Positions 13,082-24,479 of a stretch of DNA of 64,000 nucleotides are shown here, in pieces. The notes below the pieces were generated by a model, which was not told the DNA's origin, did no database searches, and saw only the letters and a list, made by a program, of their open reading frames with translations. The DNA is from Guyanagaster necrorhizus (Eukaryota; Basidiomycota; Agaricomycetes; Agaricales; Physalacriaceae), in NCBI RefSeq assembly GCF_019112545.1, contig NW_025064880.1:124001-188000 (forward strand), written 5' to 3'. Position 1 is the first letter of the stretch. Each line of letters starts with the position of its first letter. The translations under genes and the position numbers were made by a program.

Positions 13082-14066
13082 TGTTTCTTCTGTGGATCTT
13101 CTCCATCGTCTGAAGAATCTTTGACCTTTCTCTGATGCTTGTTGCATGTATATCGTAGTATGCTTGGACTCTAATTGAGACTCTTTCCTGGAACGGTTTT
13201 CATCCTCGTGGAAAATAGACGCCCAAGCCAATCAGTTCAAATTTTTCTTTCCTCTGCATTTGTCCAACAAAGATGCTTCGGATACTCTGATGTAGTTTCT
13301 TCAATAACATGGGTGCCTCCGTTGGTTCACCGTTCTATCTGACAAAACCTGACTCGGGACCGGCGCGCGTTAGGCTCCCTCAGAGTTCAAGTTGCCTGCA
13401 TCAGGCCGAGGTGAACTGCTGGTTTACCGGTTAACGGCGGGCGTAATTCAATGAAGCAGGTACCGGTGCGCTACATCTTGTTATCAGGAACATTGCTCAT
13501 GATCTCTATACATGTATACCACGATGCACACATACCATCATGCCTTGGCCGATACTACTCAGGTGACTCCGAAGGAGACATGTTGCACGTTGTATTCAGT
13601 AGAGAAAAGTTAAAAGTTACTTCATGCGCTCTTGTAAGCAACATAATGAACTCATGCTTGTGATGACTATGGCATGGTCAGGGTCGGCCTCGGTATATCG
13701 GATGATGAACTTCCTGTAGTGCTCTTTTAGCCCGTGAACGACCAGGATTCTGCCCTGCATGGTCATATTTAAGATGGGCTTGACATAACCAGCTTAGATT
13801 AAGGCAGCTGGTTGTCTCCGACGTCTTCTTTGGCACAACGAGTCCATCAAACAAGATCATGTGTACGGCTAGGCTCGAAACATTCTTTGTTGTTTCGTCA
13901 TCTTGCCGGCCAGCCAAGTTATGTCACCCCCACCGTTATCGATGACCTCCGTGTTCTTATCTCTCAATGGAAGCATTGATAGAGATACACGGCGCAAATG
14001 GGTAATTAATCCACCAGATTTTTGGTCCATTCTTGTGTTCAGTGTGGGCGTATGTTAGTTCCTTGG
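13082..14066. other. intergenic, possibly with eroded old-yellow-enzyme sequence at its right end
   Basis: No intact gene is visible. Around 13830-14000 there are faint fragments (such as HVYGGS and DTRRKW frames) that could be eroded upstream exons of the old yellow enzyme copy that becomes clear from 14067. I cannot align them with confidence. A minus ORF at 13678-13917 has no recognisable motif. Confidence 0.4.
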
Positions 14067-14560
14067 AGGTTTGGCTTGGAGGTGTGCAAGGCATTGTCAT
14101 TGATAGACGTTTGGGGCGCGGACCGTGTCAGCATCAAACTCAACCCTACCGGAGGATACAATAATACGGGGTAACAATATATCATTCTCCACTGTTAACA
14201 TTGCAAACGTTGACAACTTAACAGAATGCCTCTTCAAGAAACACTGGAAACCTTCAGTTATTTTATCTCTGAAGCTGACAAGTTCGGTTTGGCATATATC
14301 AACCTCGTTCGGTACGCAGCATTCTCTTTAGAGTCAGTTCATTACTCATTATTTTGACCGATATGCCAGGCGTGAAATGTGGAACGAAACACAATGGTAT
14401 TCCTTGGGTCGCGCATCCCGACTTTGCAGAGAGGCTGCAGTACGGAAAACCATCGGACGGTCAGCCTGGTTTTACAGAGCTTTATGGACATGGCGCAGAT
14501 GAAGAGAATGAAAAGAAGGGATACACCGACTACATAGGTTACATGGAATATAACAAATAG
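14067..14560 (+). pseudogene. decayed old yellow enzyme (NADH:flavin oxidoreductase) fragment
   Basis: This carries C-terminal parts of an OYE-type flavin oxidoreductase, a family that reduces activated alkenes with FMN. Starting at 14067, RFGLEVCKAL leads to IDVWGADRVSIKLNPTGGYN. A GT-AG intron (about 14170-14224) joins this to MPLQETLETFSYFISEADK and FGLAYINLVR. The next recognisable piece, at about 14390, is GIPWVAHPDFAERLQYGKP and the C-terminal YGHG...GYTDYIGYMEYNK, stopping at 14560. The 60-70 residues that normally separate these two pieces are absent and the linking DNA has stops. The N-terminal half of the barrel is also missing or unrecognisable. It is therefore a pseudogene with an internal deletion, although the remaining motifs are well kept, so inactivation may be fairly recent. 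Confidence 0.75.
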
Positions 14561-14643
14561 TCTCGTATATCATGCAGGATCGTGGGAACAATGAGCACTC
14601 TCAATTACATGTACTCAAGACCGTCATCTGCTTATCCTTTCCA

Positions 14644-15612
14644 ATGACCCGTATTACGAACTTTGGACGGAAACGAACCTATCTCGAGGCTGGATTTGCT
14701 ACGACACCAGCGGAAACTGCAGATCCTGCAGTTCTTGCGACGATAGACGAGCAGAAGGAACCAACTATCGAAAATACACCACCAACGAAAAACAAACGTT
14801 CAAAACTAGAAGATGGTTCAAAAGCATCGGCGCTCGGTAGTAAGAAGAGTCCACACTTGAAGCAGGGAAAAAGTATGTCCTACGCTGCATTGCTTCGAAT
14901 TCATGTAACTCGCCAGCAAAAGTCAGTAGAGCTGCCGCATCTGAACTTCGCCGCCAACGACGAATAGCTGAACGCGAAGCCTTTACAACATGTTTCGCAT
15001 GCCGTGAAAAAGGCCATGCAGCCAGGAATTGCCCCAAGACAAAGATCCAAGGCTCGGATGGGAAGACAGGGAAGAACGTCGTCGGTATCTGTTATAGGTC
15101 CGTTTCCGTGATTCGGTCATGTAAAAGTGCTCATGAAATGGTATAATAGATGTGGCTCGACCAAGCATACTTTATCTAGGTGTAAAAAACCCTCAGATCC
15201 ATCGAGTCCTCTTCCTTTTGCTTCCTGCTTCGTCTGCAGTGGCCAAGGACACCTAGCCTCGTCCTGTCCTCAGAACAAGCAAGGAGTGTATCCGAATGGA
15301 GGGTGCTGCAAACTTTGTGGAGACACCTCTCACCTTGCGAAGGACTGCGCGCTCAGGAAGAAAGGTTGATACGCCTTAGGTTCTTTGGGTCTATGCTAGC
15401 TAACATTTCCTTTCATCCTTTTAGATCTGACCCATAATCCTTCTGTTTTTGTTGTAGACAGATATGTGGGCGTTGGTGCTGACGAAGATGGCTTTCACGT
15501 CTTCAAGAGAAATCACTTGGAGGTGGAGCGAGATGAAAAGGCTGCTCAGCGACAAGCGGTGTCTTCAAATCGCACACCTGTTGCACCTAAGAAGAAGGTG
15601 GTGTATTTTTAG
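14644..15612 (+). CDS. ZCCHC9-like CCHC zinc-knuckle protein
   Basis: Spliced gene of four exons. It begins MTRITNFGRKRTYLEAGF and continues with a low-complexity lysine/serine linker. After an intron near 14872-14925 come AASELRRQRRIAEREAF and a run of four zinc knuckles: CFACREKGHAARNC, CYRCGSTKHTLSRC (split by an intron at about 15097-15150), CFVCSGQGHLASSC and CKLCGDTSHLAKDC. The last exon ends with GVGADEDGFHVFKR and a basic tail, TAG at 15610-15612. Knuckle spacing and the GICYRCGST and PFASCFVC contexts match ZCCHC9 and its fungal homologues, thought to be nuclear/nucleolar RNA-binding proteins. Its exact role here is inferred only from family. The upstream ATG at 14572 is in frame but adds sequence unlike the family. 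Confidence 0.85.
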
Positions 15613-18600
15613 CACCGGCCTTGGATCTTGGGACTTCACCTGTGCGCCTTTTCGTGTTCGTCTTGCTACTATGATTCTTTCAATGAAGGAATGTTGTAAA
15701 GTAAATTCGCTCATCTCAGCGAGATCATGTGTTGATGTTCTGCCTAGTAATCGTCGAATGTACACATAGTTGCCTGAAATGCCGTTTCAGTGGATCTCTA
15801 ATTCTCGTAACCGATGGTCTAGTTCGTCGTGGTCTTCTCCAAGCTTGTTGCCCACGTAGTATATTTTCCGTTTTTCTTGAATACCATGACTCCTCCGGTA
15901 TGTGCCATTGTTTTCCCTTCTCTTTCCCACTGCTGAGGAGTCTTCATCTTTAGTTGTCCTATGAATTATCGTCAAGAGATTCTACCAATACCCTTGTAGA
16001 AGACGACAGTTCGAATGGTCGAGTTGTTATTTCCTTGCCAGAGCGAGGGGACCTACATCATGTCGTAGAGTGCATCTTTAGAAAACATGTTGACTGAAGT
16101 GAATGGTTCTGACAATGGTGCAGGCCATTTTTTGATGTTGCAGTCCAGCTAGAAACACTTGATAAATGCGCACACCTTCGCCGTCAAACAGAGAGGCTTG
16201 CCCTATCCATGGGTGTCGATGTGGAAAATAATACCGAGGACAAACTTCTCGAGTTGGAGCAAATAAACTCCCTTGAAAGGGCGGCAAATGATAATATTAC
16301 AGTGCACATAGCACTACTTAGTGCTCTCCATGAACCGTCGGTTCTGGTCAAAATGTGCGCGCATACTGATGAAGTCCATCACTGGATCGAGATGAATGGA
16401 AGATCTGTCAGGCATGTCGTCGATGCCCTGGTGAAGTACTGCATGTTGGCTTTTTCCCAAGAACTTCGCATCGTCACGCATAGAAGACCTATTACCTGAG
16501 GCACTTGCTTTTGAGGAGATGTGTAGGACTTGTTTTACTATACCTTGCTGAAGAAAGTTGAGTCAGAAAATTGAATACGAGAAGCTATGTACGCAGCGGA
16601 GCTTATTGCAAATGTGGGCAGCGGCTATGGTGAGATCGGTCTTGGAGCACATCTTAATGGGTTTTCGCGTGCAGGAGAACATGTGGCAAGAGCGCAAAGA
16701 AAGGTTTTGTCAGATTTTCGGAAATACATGGTGCGGTCAATTGAGACGGCTACGAAGGGCGGTAGCGGTCTCATGCTGAAGGACCCTTTATATTTAGCGC
16801 TATTAAATCATTGTTTATAATTGCGAGCCTACTCCACCAGCGTTCGGGGGCGTACTGCACCCATGCTAACAATCTGTCATTCCCTTCACCAATCCTCCAT
16901 TTGCCTTATCCTTGAAGAGGTAGCCTTGGGAACTTGAAAAGAATGTTTGGAATATAAATGTGTCGTGACGGTAGTTACGGATAGACGGATAGAAACGCAA
17001 TTATAAATAAGACCAGAAGATAGGTCCAATACCTTGTCGATCGAAGAAATGGCGTGCAGTACTTGAGTGGTATACGTCCGTAAGTACCGACAGCGCGAAC
17101 GCAATAGAGTGTAAATGCCAAGCAGTTAGCCATCAAGAAAACAACGGCAATTTGATATCGTGCATTAGCAGTTGTTGTTGATCACGAATCTAACCCCAGA
17201 AAACGACGTCGACATCGCTGGACTCAACGAGGACGATGGGAACCAGTATGCCCAGAATTTGTAGTCAGCTCCTACGCCAATCTACGAGCACTGGCGACCC
17301 AATGGCAGGTCAAGACGAGCACGGATGGCCGTAATCGCCATCAACGGATTTACTTTTCGAGGGTAACTCAGTTAAATTGAATCTGAGTTGAATGAGCTTG
17401 TGGAGGAAGAGAAAGGACATTGATGTCGATAAGAAACGGAAGAAGAAACGGGAGAAAGATGAACGATTGAATTTCTGTTACGGCGGGAGAACGTCGGCGG
17501 AGAGCGTCGTCTATCCTTCAAGCTCTGTGGTCAGAGGGTTGGCAACGAGAACCCTTTACGTCGTCAGAGACCTAAGCTGCAAAAAGGAAGACTTATCAAG
17601 CATTTTCCAAAAATTACATTGGATTTTGGGCGCTTTTGCATCGATTAAAATTTTGTAAAAATTTGGAGAAGGCAGTAGTGAAGAAAAGAGGTAGCGAGCC
17701 ACAGTGGCAGTCATTGAAAGGTTTTGAGGTCGAGTGAAAAAGTAATTTCCGTTTACAACTGTCTCTGCGTTGAAATTCGATTTATTTGACCTTGATAGGC
17801 AGCCACTCGCTCCATCCATCTTGTTCCTCGACGTTCATCATCGCCTATTGTTGAGCCATGTTCAGCACACTGGCACACCTTTTCCTATAGTCTCGCATTG
17901 CAGTATCTTTCGCTGGATAACCACCTCTTGCAACAGATCTTGGGATGCACAGTTCGCCATTCATGTCGCAAAAACAGCAAATGTCTTTACTCGGGTTTCC
18001 AGGTAGAACTTTGGCATTTTGACGATCCAATTGGAATGAGAAGGCTCTTCTCACCCAGGAAGACTTCTGGTAGCGGGATAGGCAAAGCCGACAGGCCTTA
18101 CCGCCCTTGCGACCTCACCCAAGAACATCATCTCGTAGTCGGGAAAGACCCCTATAGCTTGCAGACATTTTCATCTTTATCTTCCATGGGAATAACAGTG
18201 ATTTGGCAGAGTCTTCGAGCTGAGAGCAAGGAGTCCACAGTTCCTCAGTGAGTTCACTCTTCTGACTTGTAGATTCTCCGTTGATTGATGGCAAAATCTT
18301 GTCCTTTTAGATTCTTTGCTTTCTAACTAGTCTGACGCTCTCGGGATTGGCTATGCGAGACGTGAAGCGATGATATCCAAATTTTGGGCGTTCAGAAGAA
18401 ATTGCCTCTCTTGCTTGCTTTCTTGCTTGCTCTGATATCTCCTCGGGGTACCACTGGTCGTTGGTGTCCATTAGGCTCAAATTCACAGGCAAGTGGTATG
18501 GATGAAATGCATTGAATCATTGAAGGGATGGCGCGTGTTGTGATATGGTCACATGATCTTCAATAATCCGTACAGATGGTCGTTTCGTCTGGCTCAGTAC

Positions 18601-18975
18601 AAGGCATCGCAGGGTTGACGAGATATGACATTAGGTCTGGAATCTGGTTGGGAATTGCGCAAGCTCAGACCAAGGAATCGAGGAAGTGTACCAGAGCTAG
18701 CCCAGAGATCCAGGATTCGCTGCCAACTTGAAAAAGTCTGGTTCTTCAAGGAGTACCTGGTACTGATATATGACAGACGGCATTATATTGGGGCTTGCCA
18801 TCAGCTAAAAGTCATTGTTCAAAATGCTGAAAGTCATGCAGACTCACCGACGCCCCATGCGTGCAATAGTGCTCCATGACGGGATTCCCTGCATCTTGTT
18901 TGCGTATGCTTCACTGCGTTCTCACTGCACAAAGGGGGTATTTGGACAGAACAAATTCAGACTCGATCTCTGTCT
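15613..18975. other. accessory stretch with orphan ORFs, no recognised gene
   Basis: About 3.4 kb with no family match. The longest candidates are a plus-strand frame covering about 16120-16499 (LETLDKCAHLRRQTERLAL, then a helical acidic stretch), a plus ORF at 16587-16820 (MYAAELIANVGSGYGEIGLG) and a minus ORF at 18307-18492 (DTNDQWYPEEISEQARK, FGYHRFTSRI). The first two could be exons of one decayed gene, since helical content and composition look protein-like, but I could not join them in frame. The minus ORF has a plausible codon pattern but no partner exons that I can find. None is annotated as a gene. Confidence 0.4.
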
Positions 18976-18983
18976 TATTTAAG
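18976..18983 (+). promoter_or_regulatory. TATA-like box of the small gene at 19035
   Basis: TATTTAAG lies 51 bp upstream of the ATG at 19035. It parallels the TATATAAG before the related gene at 12480. Confidence 0.45.
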
Positions 18984-19034
18984 GGCTCGAAGCACAAAGC
19001 TCACCTTGGCTTTCTTTACTTTCCTACGACCCCA

Positions 19035-19556
19035 ATGAATACCACCCTTCCTCCTCCACCGTATACCACTAGGCACTTTGACCGTCATGCGTCTCAGCTT
19101 AGGCCTCCAGCCTACCGGCGCTCTTACATGAATCGTTACCACCCATATCCCAGATACGGGGCCCCGCTCATTGTCGACGTCACCCTCCCTGTCAGTTTAC
19201 TTTTTTTTTTTTGTTAATACACCACAAGGGTAACCTTCTTTATCCAGGGCCCGGACCCCGATCTGACCATCGTAGCTGCAGCAGCTATGGTAAGTTTGAT
19301 TCTGTTCCCGCGGATGCTTTTTGACCAATAATTTAACCTTCTAGGTGTATGACAAGAAGGCAGGAGAAACGAAGCCTGAAGGGGGCGGAGGTTGGAAGTG
19401 GTTGCTTGGTTTGCTTATCGTGCGTATATTTGTCTTCTCTGTTCTGTTGCTATTTTTTTACCCCTCTTTCTTAAGGCCTTTGCAATTCTTGAACGCGTAT
19501 TGGAACACGCTACTATCCTCAGAGTCCACTGCCTTGAACCATCGCTTATCCTATAA
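19035..19556 (+). CDS. small unknown protein with one predicted membrane helix
   Basis: I do not recognise the family. Four exons fit cleanly: 19035-19190, 19248-19289, 19345-19419 and 19476-19556. All junctions are phase 0 with GT...AG, giving about 117 aa. The N-terminus is rich in P, Y and R (MNTTLPPPPYTTR, PPAYRRSYMNRYHPY) and resembles a cytosolic proline/tyrosine adaptor-like tail. Exon 2 encodes GPDPDLTIVAAAAM. Exon 3 has a charged stretch and a glycine run, then WKWLLGLLI, continuing AFAILERV in exon 4 as a short hydrophobic segment that could span a membrane. The gene at 12480 is a diverged relative. Clean exon phases and a TATA-like box argue that it is expressed. Function is unknown. 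Confidence 0.55.
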
Positions 19557-19939
19557 TCATACTGTGAGTTCCCACCGTTGCCATCGACGTTGCTCTAATT
19601 GCAATCACCGTTAAGTGAATATCTGTTTCGTCTTCTTGTTGATTCTTGGAAAATACCGCATTGTTATCACCACCTGCTAGTCGATTTACCACCCAAATGC
19701 CAATGCCAAAAACTGTATTATAATCCCGTCACTGTACATATCCATCCTGGTCCTAACCTAGCACCATAAGAAAAGTATGAAGTGGACGATGAACATACAG
19801 CACTTCTTGATGCAGCTCCGAGGAAAAACAACTGTCTGAGTAATGATGGGAGTATACAGCAAGAATTCACTCTTGCGGACCAGATTAAGCAAGCTCGGTA
19901 AGAGATATATGTATGCATATAAATAAGAGGTGCAACGGG

Positions 19940-22921
19940 CTACTTGGATGCAGGCAGAGATGATGCAGTCAATGGAGACTGCATACGTGCCACAACTGTT
20001 TCCGATACCGTGCCGGCCAACTTGAGCTTATCATAGAGCGCTCCGTAGATCTCCATCTCCCTCTGATTCATAGTTTGCTGGAGATTCGCCCTCAGTTCAT
20101 CAATCATCGTGTATACTGTATCTCGTATCACGGGAAGGACGACAGACTCAATGTGGGGACGAAGATGCTCTGGCGCAATGGGCACAGGCGGCGCGGCAGG
20201 GTGGGATTTATAGTCGTCGAGAGCAGCAGTGATTACGGCTATGTGCCGAACACTTTCTGCTTCCCGGGACTCCCATGTTTGGACTTGGGCTCGAAGCTGC
20301 GGGAAGGTGAGCATAACAAGATCTGAGCAAAAGAAAAATTTCTACTAACCATGTTAATCTCACCCAGTAAAGCGGCATTTTCTCTCTTCACTTGCTCGTG
20401 GTCTTCACCCTCCGTAAACGACCTGTTGATGACGTCTGCCATCTCGAGGGCGACCTCCTCGATTTGTTTCTCCATGGTGCTAAGCTTAATGGTCGACAAT
20501 TGGCGAAACTGTGCCTCCGGATCTGTCCCAGCGTTCCTGGCTGCTTCGAGCTCGTCGTACCGGTTTTCCATGAGCCCAACGACTTCAGCTTGGATATCAT
20601 TATCGTGATTGAGGAGTGAATTTTGCAAGTCATGCAACTGGTTCTCTACTGCGCTAACTCCCTCCTGTAGCTCAGCGACGTTGAAAGTAAAATTATCGAG
20701 TCCCCCGTCGGACAATCGGCCGCGTTTCCGGCTGGTAACTGTCGGCGTCTCTTCGGTAGCAGACTGGTCCTCCCGCATTTTTTTCACGGAGATATTCAAT
20801 TCACTGATGCTCTTTGACAAGGTGTCAACCAACTTCACCATATCGGCGTATCTATTCTCGACGATTCCTTGTTCTGGCCGAGGGACCATGGGCCAACTGT
20901 CGGATTCAATGATTTTGTTGAAAATCATTTTGAACTCTGCTTCTTCCACGTTTTGCTCCTTTTTCAGACGCTCGAGCTCTTCTAAACGAGAAGCGGGGGA
21001 ATAGGACGGAGGAGCGGTGTGAAGAATATGTTGGACTTTGTTGATCCTTTCCTCGCGTGACATGATAGATGTGCGGTGCCTTGCCCAGCTAACCCAAAGA
21101 CTTGATAGACCGTTAGGGATGTTAGTCTATAGTGATATAAACAGGCGTACCTTAGCCTCTGTTCCCAGATTTTCTTCCTGTCCTCGGTAGACAATTCGTA
21201 TTTTGACTGCTTCAAACCTAACGTTGGGGGACCTGGTGGTGGTGGAATGGCACTGGGGCCTGGTGGTGGTGGGGGAGGCGACATGAAAGAGGTCGAAGTC
21301 GCAGAGATTGGAGGTGGAAAAGAGGAACTCGCTGCTGACTGGACAGAAAGAGGCGGCGGCGGTATTGGCCATCGAGGTGAAGGGGAGCGTCTAGTATTTC
21401 GAGTAGAAACAATGGAATCTGGGCTAGGCCGTCGTCGAGGGTCCCTTGTAGTCGGATTCATTGAAGGTGCAGGTCTACCTCCTGGAGTCAATGAGGACCA
21501 CTCTTTGTCTGATGGATGTACAAAGTGGCAGGTATTAGGCCTGGGACAGCCTCTGCCGATGACGGTACCGTCGTTTCTGTAGTACTGTGGATCCTCTTTC
21601 AAGATGGAAAGTGATAATCTTCAGCTTTGTTACGTACGCGACACCGAATCCTCCGCGACATCGACGGTCAAAGCAAGTTCACGTTCACGTCGGACTTTGA
21701 ACACAACCCCATTTTGGTTACAAATGCTGCTGTATACAACTCATGCTGAAACTCTCTTCTAGTCCTGCTGCAAACAGCTTGTACTTCTCTTCAACAAATG
21801 TCGTGGTATTCTTCTTCAACTCTTCTAGCATCGGTTGCAATCGCGATTTCACCACTGTTTCTCCCACCTGAGGATTCAATAACGGATGAGCCGTCTTGAG
21901 CTGCTTCGCTGCAGTCATGTACATCTCAAACTCTGACGCTTCCTCGCACTGACTCTGCCTCTCGACTTTTGCGGGTTCATGCTTCGCCTACACATTAAAT
22001 TCAATTAGCAGTTTCGAGATAACAGGAGGAGCCTACACACTATCTCGGCGGTCCTACAAATGATCTGGCCTTCAACTCTAGCAATTCGGGTCTGCAGAAA
22101 TGTCTTCAAATTGTTCATCACTTGGGGGCTGGTGTCCTTGACTTTCCGCTCGCGTATCCGGATCTTATCGCTGTTTCCTTTGAGATATTTGACCACATCT
22201 TCAACCTGACCTCGCGAGTCCTTCACCCACTTACACAATTCGTCAACATAGGCCTCCATTATTTGGAGGGTTGCCGGTTCCATAAGTTCGCCAAGGTCGC
22301 CTAACGTCTCAGTCATCAGACCCCCAAGCTTTCTCTCAAGAGAATCGAGATCCTTGTATCTCTCTAGAACTTGAATATCACTGGTCTGGTTACGATTTGG
22401 AAACGCCGCAGATACTTGTTGTATTTCTCGACGCCGTGCAGTGCACTCATGGATCGCCTGCTGCCGAAGGATACCCTGCACGAAGAGACTAGGAGAAATA
22501 TCAGCGACCACTAGGTATGCAAAATGATGCGCCCCTACGTTGAGATATGCTGGAGATACGCGTCCTCGCTCGAAGGGACAGGAGGTCTGTATGGTAAAGC
22601 TTTGTGGTCCGTGGGCCATAGTGAAGAACGGTCGAGGTCAATGTAGTGGGGATTTGCGAGAAGCTCGGTATCTCTCAAGGTCGCCGCTGTGGCTGGCAGA
22701 CGGGGTCGCTTGGGGGGAGATGGTTGAGGGTCCGGCTCGTAGAATGACTTTGCCATGCTCCAGTCGTTGTGGTCTGGGTGTACATACTTGCAAGATGTTC
22801 CGTATGGACACGGCCCTAGTGCCCTGCCTTCATGAGAGAAGTACTGAAAATATATTGAGCTTGGAAACTGTGATTAGGAAAGAGCACTTACTGAGCATCG
22901 TATTCTGTCCATGGACAACAT
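19940..22921 (-). CDS. CCCH zinc-finger protein with proline-rich linker and long coiled coils
   Basis: Large multi-exon minus-strand gene. The first exon (MLSMDRIRC) joins YFSHEGRALGPC, PYGTSCKYVHPDHNDW to form a C3H1 finger (C...C-x5-C-x3-H). A helical region follows (21718-22619; REIQQVSAAF, LERYKDLDSLERKLGGLM). Then comes a second CCCH-like unit (GCPRPNTCHFVHPSDKEW; its first Cys lies in a short exon I could not fix), a long Pro/Ser linker with runs of prolines, and ELSTEDRKKIWEQRL. The C-terminal third (21063-19940) is heptad-rich coiled coil with a basic KRGR patch that could be nuclear. C3H1 fingers of this type usually bind RNA, so nuclear RNA binding is an inference. The join between the linker and the coiled coil is in frame through an intron near 21070-21150. 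It might still be two genes, but I favour one. Confidence 0.65.
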
Positions 22922-23210
22922 TTTTCGTGAACGGAGGTGATGGTAAGAGACAAACCCCGGAAGAGTGACTCCTCGCTAAAAGAAAAAAAGAGACAAGGGT
23001 CAAAAACATTCTTCAAGGAAAAGAAGTCGTGAGGATGCATGTTCCTAGCGGTTCTGGGAAAAGCGGCAACCTGTTTTAGTAAAAGTCGAAACTAAAATTG
23101 GTGGTATCTGGGAATTCGTATTTTCCTTACACAGATGATAGCAAATCAATAGCATTTACTTCCATATCTACTATATTTTGAGCCTGCTTTTAGCAAGGCA
23201 AGGATCGTAT

Positions 23211-24406
23211 CTACAGGAACAAACGGAATGGATAGCCTCGAAAGATGTAAGCTTGAGATCATAGGTAATGTGCATAGAACTTACCTCTGTTCTTGACTCT
23301 GAAAATGCTGACTAGGACAGAATAGATAATCACAATGATTCCAACCCAGAGATAGACCTGCAGCCTTTGCCGAGCAGCAGAAGTCTGATAAGGTACGATA
23401 ATGGTAAGCATCAGAAAGGAAAATGCGAGGAGACCATCTACATCAAAAGATGAGCAAACTACACACAGAAATAGAGAGTTGACGCACAAACTAAAGCAAT
23501 GACTTGGACTTCTTGTCCAAACTGGTTCTGATACCCGCCAGCAATCCAATTACCGTTTGCACCAGAGTATGGCACGTTTCTGATACGCGTAAACATGTAC
23601 CCAGAAGTGAAAATAAGTGAACTCAGGATCGAGATGACAGCCCACAGCCATCGGCTTTTAAGAACCGGAGCGATATAGCGAAAGATTGAGAGTGAACTCA
23701 AGAAACCAGCAATGTAGGTGCCCCAACGAGCCCAGTCAATGGGTGCCTTGTATGGGATGGGGACGGGGGTATGATTGGAAAGCTGTTCCGCTAGTGGTCC
23801 TGCCTCGAAACCACTGTGGGGGAGTCAAGAATAGTACCATAGGAAACGCGAATGACATACTTGGAGAAGTCATATTTGATAGGATTATATTTCCCACTGG
23901 CAGGCTGTCGAAGACCTTGGGTTGGAGGATACATATAGACGACTGGGGCCGAGGTCATCCCAAGCTGCGGAAATGACTGAGCGTGGCCAAGACATAAAGG
24001 ATGGCCTACATACCTGCGAAAAGACCGTTTGACCATCGTCGAAGTCCAAGGTCCCAAAGAAATGGGTGTCGCGATGTTCCTTAGGGACGGCTGCCCAAGC
24101 TTTGGCAACTGCAGTCCATGATGGGTCGAATTCCCTGTTCAGAGTCTACAAGGTGCATAAAGCGGTGATCCACATAGATACTGACCTGCATGGTTCACAT
24201 CTACGCCGCTTGTCGAGTGCTGTGAACTGGATGGCAGCAGACCAGTTGCGGTCGGAGGTGGTCAATAGTTCATACGTCTGGGCATTGAGACGAATGAGGC
24301 CGTTGCCAGCGGCAGCGAGATCGACGAGCTGGGCCTGTATATCGTCGACGGCAAGCACGACGGGGAGGAGTAAAAGAGTGGAGGCGCAGAGTGAACGCCA
24401 ATACAT
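23211..24406 (-). CDS. OST3: OST3/OST6 oligosaccharyltransferase subunit
   Basis: Multi-exon gene for the thioredoxin-like subunit of the ER oligosaccharyltransferase, which holds substrate proteins by mixed disulfides to help N-glycosylation. The first exon has a signal peptide (YWRSLCASTLLLLPVVLA). The luminal thioredoxin fold follows, with the CEPC redox motif just before an intron, then REFDPSW and a segment with APVVYMYPPT. Four hydrophobic helices close the protein (about 23760-23280), including DWARWGTYIAGFLSSLSIF, WLWAVISILSSLIF and LQVYLWVGIIVIIYSVLV. The last exon, after a GT-AG intron, gives GYPFRLFL and stops at 23211. Topology and length (about 320 aa) fit the family. Its start codon is only 73 bp from that of PIK1 on the opposite strand. 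Confidence 0.93.
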
Positions 24407-24479
24407 GGATGATGGACGTGGAAGGCAAAGTTCAGTAACGTGTCGTGATCACACGGCGGCCTTGTCATCTTCTCCCTCC
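24407..24479. promoter_or_regulatory. 73-bp divergent intergenic region between OST3 and PIK1
   Basis: The ATG of OST3 (minus, 24406) and the ATG of PIK1 (plus, 24480) are separated by only 73 bp. The stretch must hold both 5' leaders and a shared promoter, unless transcripts start inside the opposite gene. No TATA box is visible. Confidence 0.5.

Noticed and set aside
18307..18492. 61-aa minus ORF (DTNDQWYPEEISEQARK...) as a gene
   Set aside because: Protein-like composition, but I found no start context, no adjoining exon and no family, so it is not annotated as a gene.
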